Assembly: GCA_030429565.1 (NCBI GenBank)
Contig: JAUIFE010000023.1
Coordinates: forward strand, 62,001 to 126,000
Reading direction: 5' to 3'
Length of the DNA stretch: 64,000 nt
Origin: Holophagae bacterium
Lineage (GTDB): Bacteria; Acidobacteriota; Holophagae; Acanthopleuribacterales; Acanthopleuribacteraceae
A model generated the notes under the pieces. It saw nothing but the letters and a program-made list of their open reading frames with translations, made no database searches and was not told the origin of the DNA. A program made the translations under genes and the position numbers. The number at the start of each line of letters is the position of its first letter. The first letter of the stretch is position 1. Below, piece by piece: positions 17,857 to 25,523 of this stretch.

Positions 17857-18372
17857 TCAATACTCATCCGCCCGCATGATGGTCATCACGCGAAACGGCT
17901 CCTCCTTCAGCGGGTCAACACCGTACTCCATCTTCAGATCGTAGTAGTCGATCTTGAAAAAATACATGGTGCCGCCGACCTCGAACGCGCCGAAATCATG
18001 CTGGTGATAGGGATCGTTTTCGACCTGGAAGTGGTCGAACGTTTTGAGTGCATGAAGAATTGCTACCCAATCTGGCGAATTCTGCACGCTCGGTGTCGCC
18101 ATCACTTTGCCGGGCAGACCAGCATTCGAACCGAGGATACGGAACACATCGTTTTGCAGCGCGATTTTGGCGTTCTGAAACGCCAGCTCAAGACACTGGT
18201 GATCACACTGCTCTAAACGATCGCGAAGGGTACCTTGCGTTGGATCGACACCGATCTCCAGGAGCAGGATACGCGACATGATTTCCAAGGCATATCGGGC
18301 AATGAGGTCATCGGTGTCCGGTTGCTGTGAAGCCGCCAAAAGGCGATTGGAATATTCAATTGGAGAACTCAT
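17857..18372 (-). CDS. DUF3768-family protein
   Basis: The 171-aa protein has the hallmarks of DUF3768: NDPYHQHDFG (about 120-129), FFKIDYYD (about 137-144), the ending RVMTIMRADEY, and an Asn-Asp pair before the central strand. The family is found on plasmids and integrative elements; its biochemical role is not known to me. A T/C tract (complement of 18373-18388) directly precedes the ATG, with no Shine-Dalgarno. Confidence 0.85.
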   Translation of the reverse strand: MSSPIEYSNRLLAASQQPDTDDLIARYALEIMSRILLLEIGVDPTQGTLRDRLEQCDHQCLELAFQNAKIALQNDVFRILGSNAGLPGKVMATPSVQNSPDWVAILHALKTFDHFQVENDPYHQHDFGAFEVGGTMYFFKIDYYDLKMEYGVDPLKEEPFRVMTIMRADEY

Positions 18373-18479
18373 AGAGAAAAAGAAAAATGGGGAAACAGGT
18401 GATAGTTAACGTGAACAGGTGGAATCATCGCGCACCACGCGCCGAAAAAGCCGAAACCGTCGCCAATAAAGCAGGCATC

Positions 18480-19598
18480 TCATAAGAAGCAGTACCCAGA
18501 CTCGCAGGTTTCCCCGACTGATTCCGCTACCGCAGGAAACCCACGATCAGGCAGCTCCTCAAGCGGGACAAGCGCATCAGAAACAAACACCGGATCACGG
18601 ACGCCAATAGCCGTCCAATCGCGCACCGCGCGATCCACTTCCACAGCTTGCTTCCAGTCTGCCGGACGGTTGAGGTGCATCGCCTGATAATCGTCGACCC
18701 GTTGAGCAAAACACGCATTACAAATGCTTCGCGGCGGCAGTGGCAACTCCCTCTCCGAAAAATACTCCGAAACACAACGCCGGGACATCTGAAGCTCGAT
18801 GAGAGGGAAACGAAACCGGACATACCGCTGCTGGGGTGAGCGCATGCGCAATTGCTCCTCGAAAGAAAACCCTATCCACTTCTCGACAATACCCTGAGGA
18901 AGGGTCCGTGACCGAGCAGAGATACCGAACCGGCGTTGGAGCACACGGCGCACCTCGCGATCCATCGGCGCAATTTTGTAATAAGCCGTACAACACCGCC
19001 GGAGCCTGCCTTTTTTCCCCGAAGCTGACCGAGTAAAAAACGACGGGTTATCCAAGCGGGTCTTTGAGCCGGAAGCCACCGCCAAAATATCCTGGTACAG
19101 ATTCGGGCCGGACACCGTGTGCGCCTCAACACCCGCACGCTGGCATTCAGCCATCATCATGGCCACATGGCGGTACGTTTCTGAGTTCTCCATACCGGGA
19201 TCGGCATTGAGAACGATCAAATTCTTGGGACGAGGAATCTCGCCCCGGATCACCATCCAAAGCAGAGCTGTCGACTGCATACCGCCGGAATAATTTAGCA
19301 CCGTGAGCAGTGGTGGTTCCTGAGGTACCGACCATCGCCCATCAGAACCCAGCACGCGTGGGCGCAACAAAAAAGAAGCGCGCCGTTTCTTCCAGGCGTT
19401 CACGATGGACAGGACTTTACTCACCGGCAGTTGGAACTTCTTGGCACACTCCTCCACCGATGCTCCGGCACAGATCGCACAGATCACCTGAAACGAGCAG
19501 TCCGACCGGATCCTCTTGCGAATACCTTGCAGCCAGGTTCGCCGGGTCGCGGCGCTTGCATGAGGGCCGGCCGGTGAAGGGAAGAATCGAGAAGACAT
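18480..19598 (-). CDS. PP-loop (PAPS-reductase-like) protein with N-terminal HTH
   Basis: The 372-aa protein carries the PP-loop SGGMQSTALL (about 125-134) preceded by TVLNY, the ATP-pyrophosphate binding signature shared with PAPS reductases, DndC and tRNA-thiolating enzymes. LNADPGMENSETYRH follows. Paired Cys residues occur in RRCCTAYYKIAPMD (about 208) and ICNACFAQR (about 302) and could bind an iron-sulfur cluster or zinc. Residues about 30-70 look like a helix-turn-helix. Phage and plasmid versions may modify DNA or nucleotides. A T/C tract precedes the ATG (complement of 19603-19613). The DndC-like resemblance is notable because an SBD-type nuclease is encoded at 2.8-3.7 kb, but no partner Dnd genes are seen. 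Confidence 0.8.
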   Translation of the reverse strand: MSSRFFPSPAGPHASAATRRTWLQGIRKRIRSDCSFQVICAICAGASVEECAKKFQLPVSKVLSIVNAWKKRRASFLLRPRVLGSDGRWSVPQEPPLLTVLNYSGGMQSTALLWMVIRGEIPRPKNLIVLNADPGMENSETYRHVAMMMAECQRAGVEAHTVSGPNLYQDILAVASGSKTRLDNPSFFTRSASGKKGRLRRCCTAYYKIAPMDREVRRVLQRRFGISARSRTLPQGIVEKWIGFSFEEQLRMRSPQQRYVRFRFPLIELQMSRRCVSEYFSERELPLPPRSICNACFAQRVDDYQAMHLNRPADWKQAVEVDRAVRDWTAIGVRDPVFVSDALVPLEELPDRGFPAVAESVGETCESGYCFL

Positions 19599-19663
19599 GG
19601 GTCAAAAAGAAAAATACTCAAACTAACGCGTAATGAAGGATGGTGGGATTTGATCATGGAGGG

Positions 19664-20170
19664 TCAGATTTCAGCAGCGGTTCCAACCTCCAAAAACCAC
19701 CGAAAGAACTCATGTTCAATCCTCAGTAACACCTTCTGGCCTTCAGCGACGGGGTTACATACCTCCGCAAAAACAAAACCACTCATGACCGCTAAGTGAG
19801 ACGGTCTTTCAAGATCTGGAACCGTTTTCCTGAGGCCAGCGACATCGATCTCAAGGAAAGAAAGCACGGATGCGACCTGTTCAAGAATTTCGAGCGCCAT
19901 CTGATCAGCCAATCGCCAGATACAGGAATCAAGTTCAGTCCTGATTTCATTGCTGATTGCGAGAATAAACGACCAATCAGAATCCGGTCCCAGGTAGAGA
20001 CTTACCCATTGCCCAGTGGCATCAAACGGATCGCAATCAAACACGCTTGAAACCACATCCTCTTGAGTTTCGCAAAACTCGAGATCGTCATACACACTGC
20101 GAAGTATGTGCTCTACCACTAACTCGACGTGGCGATGGAATTGAGTTGGGAGATTTGGGAAATGCTTCAT
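19664..20170 (-). CDS. Hypothetical element protein, 168 aa (possible paralogue of 20215-20778 and 24260-24637)
   Basis: The protein begins MKHFPNLPTQFHRHVE and ends with a Trp/Phe-rich RIEHEFFRWFLEVGT. The N-terminal FP-x2-PT-x-F pattern recurs in the 24260-24637 product, and the C-terminal R-I-x-H-x-x-x-x-W pattern recurs in the 20215-20778 product. A divergent family is therefore likely. The overall composition is acidic and helical. A run of seven T (complement of 20178-20184) lies seven bases before the ATG. The function is unknown. Confidence 0.7.
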   Translation of the reverse strand: MKHFPNLPTQFHRHVELVVEHILRSVYDDLEFCETQEDVVSSVFDCDPFDATGQWVSLYLGPDSDWSFILAISNEIRTELDSCIWRLADQMALEILEQVASVLSFLEIDVAGLRKTVPDLERPSHLAVMSGFVFAEVCNPVAEGQKVLLRIEHEFFRWFLEVGTAAEI

Positions 20171-20214
20171 AGATTATCAAAAAAATTAGGTGGCTTATGA
20201 TGACAGTGGGTGTG

Positions 20215-20778
20215 TCAGGAAGATCGTGACTCCGCGTCGAAAGTTCGAGGCACCAACACCGTCCACTGAAGGCGGTTATGGCGGATACGCCAGACCACCT
20301 TCTCCGGCGGGCACTCTTGCGAACGAAACTCGTCGACTGTGAGGAGGTCGGTCGTCAACGTGCGCTGCTTTGCGACCAGCCAATCAATCGGCGTCGTTTC
20401 CACATCACTCAGACCAAGCCCACACTCCCCCAAAACCTCACCCAACTGCTCCAAGACCTCACCCACGATCTGCTGAACCGCATGCTCCATGGTCTCTTGC
20501 GACACCATGCGCAACCACGATCGAATGCTTCCGTAGCCAAACTCATCGGGCGTGTAGGGAATTTCCGATTCGCAGCACTCGATAATGCCGAGGGTTTCTT
20601 CCCAAGTGAACCGGTTGGGATCGATCCCCTGGATCATCAGAGTGGAAACAAACGTTTCCAGATCAGTACGGGTTTGGAGCGCATCGAGCTGGTCATACAG
20701 GTCGATCAAGGTCTCGCGGGCCACGCCTTCCACCATGTGCTTCGAAGACGGCGGCAAGTACGTGCAAATTTTGGACAT
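20215..20778 (-). CDS. Hypothetical element protein, 187 aa
   Basis: I choose the ATG at 20778 (MSKICTYLPP) because TTTTTC and TTTTTTCC tracts (complement of 20787-20804) lie just upstream; the frame from 20847 overruns them. The product is acidic and helical and ends WRIRHNRLQWTVLVP, similar in layout to the C-terminus of the 19664-20170 product. A small hairpin CCGC-GAGA-GCGG at about 20812-20823 could terminate the preceding gene. The function is unknown. Confidence 0.7.
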   Translation of the reverse strand: MSKICTYLPPSSKHMVEGVARETLIDLYDQLDALQTRTDLETFVSTLMIQGIDPNRFTWEETLGIIECCESEIPYTPDEFGYGSIRSWLRMVSQETMEHAVQQIVGEVLEQLGEVLGECGLGLSDVETTPIDWLVAKQRTLTTDLLTVDEFRSQECPPEKVVWRIRHNRLQWTVLVPRTFDAESRSS

Positions 20779-20843
20779 AGTGACAGGAAAAAAGTCAGAA
20801 AAAGGCCCCGCTCTCGCGGCAGACTGAGCTGGCGATTCGGTCT

Positions 20844-21380
20844 TCACACCGACCGCAGCACCTCATCCCGGAACCGCCGAGGGAACCGGACATACTTCTG
20901 CGGCGCAAACTGGCCAAACACCACGGCAGCACACGCCTGAGCCACGATTTCACTGAACAAGAACGCCTGCATGGCATCATCACCTTGCCGGGCGCACCAC
21001 ACCTTCGCCGCCATCACCTCACCGTACACGGCAAAGTTGAGACCGCGCGCAAGATGGTCAGCGTCATGCACCGCCCGAAACTGGAGATTCGTTATGGGCG
21101 GGAGTACCGCCTCATTGTGGCGAGTAGTAATAGCCAGAAGGCCAGTACCTTCCACCCCGGCCTGTAATCCCCAGAGACCGCGGTACGGATCATGATCGAC
21201 GAACTCGACCGGCATCGGCAACGCCCTAAACTCCGCGCGAATGACCTGCTCAATGTGGGCAATCTCTGGAACCGGCTGCGGGGCACTGCTGACATACATG
21301 CCCGCAATCCGCGCCTGTACCGACCGCGACAACGGCACACTGGAAACCGATAAGAATGACGAATCAGAATGAAGAGACAT
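20844..21380 (-). CDS. Conserved element protein with HDxxH/GE motifs, 178 aa
   Basis: I choose the ATG at 21380 (MSLHSDSSFL), which follows the long T/C tract complement of 21391-21408. The conserved core is FRAVHDADHLARG, then NFAVYGEVMAAK, then EIVAQACAAVVFGQFAPQK. From memory, a family with this VHD-x-x-H, GE and F-x-x-QK order occurs in actinophages and other mobile DNA without known function. The His-Asp-x2-His and Glu could bind a metal. It sits between the replication-relaxation gene and two unknowns, all read leftward. Confidence 0.7.
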   Translation of the reverse strand: MSLHSDSSFLSVSSVPLSRSVQARIAGMYVSSAPQPVPEIAHIEQVIRAEFRALPMPVEFVDHDPYRGLWGLQAGVEGTGLLAITTRHNEAVLPPITNLQFRAVHDADHLARGLNFAVYGEVMAAKVWCARQGDDAMQAFLFSEIVAQACAAVVFGQFAPQKYVRFPRRFRDEVLRSV

Positions 21381-21390
21381 AGAAGAACAC

Positions 21391-21408
21391 AAAAAAAGAA
21401 AAAGAAAC
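21391..21408 (-). promoter_or_regulatory. T/C tract leader in place of a Shine-Dalgarno site
   Basis: On the coding strand this reads TTTCTTTTTCTTTTTTT and stands ten bases before the chosen ATG at 21380. It selects this start over the longer ORF start at 21488, which lies inside the upstream gene. Confidence 0.65.
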
Positions 21409-21421
21409 AGTGACCCTGGCA

Positions 21422-22294
21422 TCACGAGGACACGGGCAGGCCCGTCACCAAATGCACCGGCAGGCGGGACCCGACCTGCCACCAACACGTCAGCGGCTGC
21501 ACCTGCAACTCCGCCAGAGTAGTAAAGAGCATATGCTGGCGGAACGGCGCGAACGCCGCGTTGCCCGCCAGCCGTTCTAGAAGCCGCGCTAACGCCGAAG
21601 CGTGCTGGAGCACAAACACCGCGCGATAATCCTGGCCACTCAGAGCATGTAGCGACGCAAACATGCCCTCAGCAAGCGCCTGTTGATGCAGGTTCACCTT
21701 TGACAAGACGCGCGACGACTTTTGACTCAGCTCCACCTCCACGACATACACCCCGCGCTGACGTGGATCACTGAGCACGAACACGCTATCAGGAATGAAC
21801 CGTTTGCCGGACGCAAACGCCGCTTCCGTCGCCGCCTTCCGACGTTGCTGGATCGGCTCGCCATACACTTCATCCGACTTCTCGAAATACGATGCCCAAG
21901 TCAGCACCTCATAGCGATCCTGCTGGCGAAACGCTTTTTCCAGCACGATACGGACACTGACCGTGGTCTTGCGGTGCTCGTAATCAAGCTGAAACACGTT
22001 CCACGTAGGCGCTAACGACCGCATCGTTGAGTACCCCGGCAGCTGGTCGGCCAAAAAAATAAGACCGTAGGGACTCAAGCTGTACATGTGCTCAATCCGA
22101 CCGAGCCGTGCCGAAGGCGGAAACGTATGCCGCGTCAAAATAGGTGACGGAAACCGGATGGCACTGAGCACCCGCATAGCACGACGCGCCGCAGGCAACG
22201 ACCCGAGATCACACAGCACCACCTGCGAACAGGTCAGATAGCGGTAGCGCGCTAACGCCAGCAAGATCGAAAGCTGTAACGTCGTCAAATTCAT
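21422..22294 (-). CDS. Replication-relaxation family protein (copy 1)
   Basis: The 290-aa protein has an N-terminal winged helix (about 1-100: QLSILLALARYRYLT, then RRAMRVLSAI) and a C-terminal nuclease-like alpha/beta part with PDSVFVLSD and VYVVEVELSQ (Asp, Glu-x-Glu). This is the layout of the replication-relaxation (PF13814) family encoded next to conjugative ATPases. Its ATG overlaps the stop of the ATPase gene as ATGA, so the two are coupled. A second, diverged pair with the same order lies at 39268-42653. I infer a role in transfer or replication of the element. Confidence 0.75.
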   Translation of the reverse strand: MNLTTLQLSILLALARYRYLTCSQVVLCDLGSLPAARRAMRVLSAIRFPSPILTRHTFPPSARLGRIEHMYSLSPYGLIFLADQLPGYSTMRSLAPTWNVFQLDYEHRKTTVSVRIVLEKAFRQQDRYEVLTWASYFEKSDEVYGEPIQQRRKAATEAAFASGKRFIPDSVFVLSDPRQRGVYVVEVELSQKSSRVLSKVNLHQQALAEGMFASLHALSGQDYRAVFVLQHASALARLLERLAGNAAFAPFRQHMLFTTLAELQVQPLTCWWQVGSRLPVHLVTGLPVSS

Positions 22295-23817
22295 ACCAAG
22301 GGCAAAATCAAGAAAAACGGCACCACCCGAAACGGCAACGACCCGAACTTGGGAGCAAACCGACGCGCCATCCGTGATTTCCCGCCTCCACGTCGGGCCA
22401 AATCGTCCCCGCCATCACAGGCCCCATAGGAATGCTTCAGGAAAACAGCGCGTACCTGCTCCCATTGGGCCTCCGGCAGGTGGGAAGACTCCGTCAACCA
22501 AAACGTCGGCAACTTCACACGGCGATGCGTCCGGCCATCAGCCTTCAGCACAAACGATCCGACCCGGAGCTGATTCAGTTCAGATAAGGGCACTTCCATT
22601 TCCGCCGCGAGCGCCTTCTTGGTGGCAAACCCAGCATTCCCCACCACCTTGAGCGCGGTGTTCCCCATGATGGTATCGTGCAAATCCTGGGTCATACCCG
22701 ACTGCTTCACCATCTGTTGACAGACCACCAAGTGCAATCCATATTTACGGGCTTCCGTAAGGATCACCTGCACATCATCAGTGAGAAACGAAGCCGCCTC
22801 GTCCACAATAAAGTAGATCGGCGGAAACTTCTGCTCAGGCCGCCGCGCACGCAAAAACGCATAGGCCTGCGCCAGCGCCGTGATCGTGCGGCCGTAAATT
22901 TCCGACACCTCGCGGCCTAATTGCGCGACCGACCCATTAATGAGCACGGTCTTCCCGGAATTGAGAGCCGCTTCCAAATCCCAGGTACTGCGTTCCTGAC
23001 ATAACAGCCGCACAAACATCCGGCTACTGAGCAGCTTAGAAAGCTTTACCCGCAGGGCAAACTTGGTAGCAAAAAGTTGCGGCTCCATAAACACTTCCCG
23101 AAAAAACTGATTCATGCCGGAGTTCTTGAGTTCTTTGGCGCCAAACTGGATCAAGTCACGGTTGTGTTCATTCTTGAGGAAGCGCAACAGATCAAAAAAC
23201 GTCACCCCGCGACCCGTGGCCGCCATCGCCAGCAGCACTGTCAGCATCGGCGTGAGCACGGCCTCCATACGGAAACTGAGCGTGGCATCACCCCGTGCGA
23301 GCATGGCCGCAAAAGTGGAAGTGAGGTACTGGGCCAGCACTTCCTGCGTCGCCAGTGAATCCCGTTTCCCGTGCCGATCGAACGGATTGAAACACGGCAC
23401 GGAGCTGGAACTGAGCACCGGGGAAATGTAGATGAGGTTGGGGTCTTGGTTCCGCCGACCAGCCCGAATAGCCTGCCGAACCAGCGTCGTATTATGGGCG
23501 CACTGCTCGGCCAAGTCACCATGCGGATCAAAGAGCAGCAGACTGCGCCGCGTATTGACCTGAGGGATCCAGGGCCAAAGGCCCCAATGCAGCTTGATAG
23601 TGAGCAGCAGCAGGTAGAGGAGCTGTGACTTTCCGGCGCCGGATTTCGCATAGACCGCGGCGTGCCGACGGATCGCAGAGAGCGGCAAGAGCCACTTGAG
23701 GCGGATGACCGCAATCCATTTTTTGAGGAAGGGCACCCGCCACCAGCCCAAATTTTTGGTGGGCGTGACGGTTACCGGGAACTTTTCCAGGCCAACGAGG
23801 AGTTTCCAAAAATTCAC
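22291..23817 (-). CDS. VirD4/TraD-type conjugative coupling ATPase (copy 1)
   Basis: The 508-aa protein has Walker A AKSGAGKSQ (57-65), the LLLFDPHGDL strand (about 93-102), and Walker B YFIVDEAASFL (about 329-339). The TraD/TraG C-terminal segment follows (LVVCQQMVKQ and a GNTALKVVGNAG strand). Short hydrophobic stretches at 30-50 may touch the membrane. Coupling ATPases pump DNA into a conjugation channel. The start is GTG at 23817 with a T/C tract upstream. Upstream lie the 12-bp repeat array and an AT-rich segment, as expected for a transfer or replication origin beside its coupling protein. No relaxase was recognised nearby. Confidence 0.85.
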   Translation of the reverse strand: MNFWKLLVGLEKFPVTVTPTKNLGWWRVPFLKKWIAVIRLKWLLPLSAIRRHAAVYAKSGAGKSQLLYLLLLTIKLHWGLWPWIPQVNTRRSLLLFDPHGDLAEQCAHNTTLVRQAIRAGRRNQDPNLIYISPVLSSSSVPCFNPFDRHGKRDSLATQEVLAQYLTSTFAAMLARGDATLSFRMEAVLTPMLTVLLAMAATGRGVTFFDLLRFLKNEHNRDLIQFGAKELKNSGMNQFFREVFMEPQLFATKFALRVKLSKLLSSRMFVRLLCQERSTWDLEAALNSGKTVLINGSVAQLGREVSEIYGRTITALAQAYAFLRARRPEQKFPPIYFIVDEAASFLTDDVQVILTEARKYGLHLVVCQQMVKQSGMTQDLHDTIMGNTALKVVGNAGFATKKALAAEMEVPLSELNQLRVGSFVLKADGRTHRRVKLPTFWLTESSHLPEAQWEQVRAVFLKHSYGACDGGDDLARRGGGKSRMARRFAPKFGSLPFRVVPFFLILPLV

Positions 23818-23859
23818 GGATCAGAAGGGAAATCAGGAAAAAAGAAGTCGATGCAGGAC

Positions 23860-24015
23860 GGTCATTTTGGCGGTTCGTATGAGAGTCATTATGGAGGTCA
23901 TTATGGGTGTCATTATGGCGGTGCGTATGGGGGTCATTATGAAGGTCATTTTGGGGGTCATTATGGCGGTCATTTTGAGGGTCATTATGGTGATCATTAT
24001 GGAGGTCATTATGGT
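23860..24015. repeat. Array of thirteen 12-bp direct repeats (iteron-like)
   Basis: Thirteen consecutive 12-mers follow the consensus GGTCATTATGGN, with 0-4 changes each (for example GGTCATTTTGAG and GGTGCGTATGGG). The phase is exact over 156 bp. All three forward frames are open across it only because the unit length is divisible by three. The period is close to the 10.5-bp helical turn, and the position is immediately upstream of the coupling ATPase gene, so repeated binding of a Rep-, Par- or relaxosome-type protein is likely. Confidence 0.85.
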
Positions 24016-24099
24016 GTCGGTATGCTGTCTGTATGAGCGACATGCATGGATTGGCGCAAGCCGCTTCTCACCAGGTACATACACCATAATGACCCGTCG

Positions 24100-24247
24100 C
24101 AAATATTGTATATATTCTCTCTCCAATATTCCCGCCACACGATCTCCCCACCGACGCAAATCGTCATCGTCTTCCATCCATCGTCCACCACCCATCGTTC
24201 ACCCGTCATCGTGCGACCACCATCGTCCACCGCCCATCGCTCCCACG
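24100..24247. other. AT-rich segment plus two 27-bp direct repeats (origin-like)
   Basis: 24100-24130 is AT-rich (AAATATTGTATATATT core), a possible unwinding region. Two direct repeats beginning CATCGTCCACC lie at 24179-24205 and 24221-24247, about 22 of 27 bases alike. Together with the 12-bp array they form an origin-like block without a convincing gene. Confidence 0.5.
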
Positions 24248-24259
24248 AACCTCGCCTCA

Positions 24260-24637
24260 TTATTCAAACCGACCTTCGTGCTGCTCCACAAAATCCTCCA
24301 ACGAACTCACCAGCCAATCGTCCCAGCGGTGATCGCGGATCACCGTGGGAAGAGACGATTCGCCCATGTTCACAAAGCTGGCCTCCACATTGCCGTGGTA
24401 GGCATCCCAATGGTCATGGCTATAGAGCGCTTCAACACCGTGGCCCTCCAAAACCTCATTGACGGCCAATAAGACCAGGCTTACCGCCGACGGTCGGTGG
24501 TAACACTGGCGCAGGTAGGTGGTCACGCTGGGGTACTTTTCCGGGTCCAGAGTGCCCTCAAGAAGCCGCTGGACCTGGTCGGCGGCATCGGGCGGAACTT
24601 CCAAGAATTCCGTTGGGTATTTTGGGAAAGTGGTCAT
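24260..24637 (-). CDS. Hypothetical element protein, 125 aa
   Basis: The protein begins MTTFPKYPTEFLEVPP, sharing FP-x2-PT-x-F with the 19664-20170 product, and is acidic with a His/Trp-rich centre (SHDHWDAYHGN). A pyrimidine leader (TTTTTTCTTCTCTCCC, complement of about 24641-24660) stands just before the ATG, with no AGGAG. The function is unknown. Confidence 0.65.
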   Translation of the reverse strand: MTTFPKYPTEFLEVPPDAADQVQRLLEGTLDPEKYPSVTTYLRQCYHRPSAVSLVLLAVNEVLEGHGVEALYSHDHWDAYHGNVEASFVNMGESSLPTVIRDHRWDDWLVSSLEDFVEQHEGRFE

Positions 24638-24692
24638 ACAAGAAAGGGAGAGAAGAAAAAACGGTTCATCTGGGCAGCGCTCAGGCGCGGCG

Positions 24693-24899
24693 CTATTTGG
24701 CGACGTTATGGGCTAAATGCAGCACACGATTCACGCCACGAAACAGCAACAGGATCTGGTGTTGCATTTTGACGTAGGTGGTGGAGTCAGGATTTTCTTC
24801 TTCCAGGTATGCCAAGAGGTACTGAAGATCCGCAAGACTTTCGCGAATTTCCTTAGTAGCTGAATTTAGTTCGCCGACGGAGATTTTTTGGGTGCTCAT
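24693..24899 (-). CDS. Small helical hypothetical protein, 68 aa
   Basis: The product is nearly all helix (ESLADLQYLLAYLEEEN, then QHQILLLFRGVNRVLHL) and could form a coiled-coil dimer. It is the first gene of the leftward arm, facing the XRE regulator across a 263-base gap. The T/C leader at 24900-24928 is one of the clearest examples of this signal. Confidence 0.6.
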   Translation of the reverse strand: MSTQKISVGELNSATKEIRESLADLQYLLAYLEEENPDSTTYVKMQHQILLLFRGVNRVLHLAHNVAK

Positions 24900-24928
24900 G
24901 GGACAAAGAAAAAAGAGAAAAAAAGTGG
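24900..24928 (-). promoter_or_regulatory. T/C tract leader of the first leftward gene
   Basis: On the coding strand it reads CTTTTTTTC, TCTTTTTTC and TTTGTCCC in succession, ending directly at the ATG at 24899. No Shine-Dalgarno sequence is present. Confidence 0.65.
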
Positions 24929-25079
24929 TTCATTCGTGAGTAACCCTACGGCGGCCCGCTGGGTCTGCGTACAAACAGCGGCCGGAGGGAGTGAATAGGC
25001 TTCATAAAAAGGGAGAAAAATTTCGCCGATGGCAAATCCCGAGCCTACGCCTACGTTTGTAAATTTGACAAGCACGAAC

Positions 25080-25114
25080 TCAAAAAATGGAACCATTTTG
25101 GTTCCATTTTTTGA
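25080..25114. promoter_or_regulatory. Perfect 16-bp-arm palindrome, likely operator
   Basis: TCAAAAAATGGAACCA and its exact complement flank a three-base spacer. A TTGACA-like -35 box lies at 25065-25070. The palindrome sits between divergent genes, about 50 bases before the XRE regulator, so it is the natural operator for that regulator. As RNA it would also fold into a very stable hairpin. Confidence 0.7.
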
Positions 25115-25162
25115 GAAAATTGCAAAAATTAAGACGAATTTTATTCTTTCTTCACCTTTCTC

Positions 25163-25474
25163 ATGGTTACCGGACCCGCCATCGCGCTTAGAATTGAGCA
25201 ACTCCTGGCCAAAAACCAAAAAAAGTCACGAATACAGCTTGGTAAGCTGATTTCCACGAACAAAAGGATCGGATCCCGTGGGGCGTGCAAACGAGTAGCT
25301 GATTTCCTCAATACAATGCGCCGTGGCCGATGTATGGGTACGTTAAAGATCATTGCTCAGTATCTGGAAGTCACCATCGAATATCTGCTCATGGGACAAG
25401 TTTCGCCTCCCTGTGCCCCAGTTAGCAGGGCACCAAAAGTTCGGGAAACGAAGGAATGTTTTGTGGTAACATGA
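25163..25474 (+). CDS. XRE-family helix-turn-helix regulator
   Basis: The 103-aa protein has a lambda-repressor-like HTH over about residues 8-72, with an unusual insertion (NKRIGSRGACKRVADFLNTM) between the helices, ending in TLKIIAQYLEVTIEYLLMG, the typical XRE close. The C-terminal 25 residues carry two Cys. A pyrimidine-rich leader (TTCTTTCTTCACCTTTCTC) precedes the ATG. It faces the leftward operon and lies behind a large palindrome, so it probably represses that operon and itself. Confidence 0.8.
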   Translation: MVTGPAIALRIEQLLAKNQKKSRIQLGKLISTNKRIGSRGACKRVADFLNTMRRGRCMGTLKIIAQYLEVTIEYLLMGQVSPPCAPVSRAPKVRETKECFVVT

Positions 25475-25523
25475 CGCGAAAAATCTCCCGAAAGGATACT
25501 GGGAAAAAAGAGACCGATTTCCG

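Noticed and set aside
23860-24015. CRISPR array
   Set aside because: The 12-bp units are contiguous with no spacers, and no cas genes are present.
23662-24036. A forward frame encoding Gly-Gly-His-Tyr repeats (and an antisense His-Asn-Asp repeat frame)
   Set aside because: All frames stay open only because the DNA is a 12-bp repeat array; the DNA-level repeat explains it better than a peptide.
14057-25162. T/C tracts as terminators of the preceding genes
   Set aside because: Only a few have a stem before them (for example near 20812), while the tract always stands at a fixed short distance before the next start codon.
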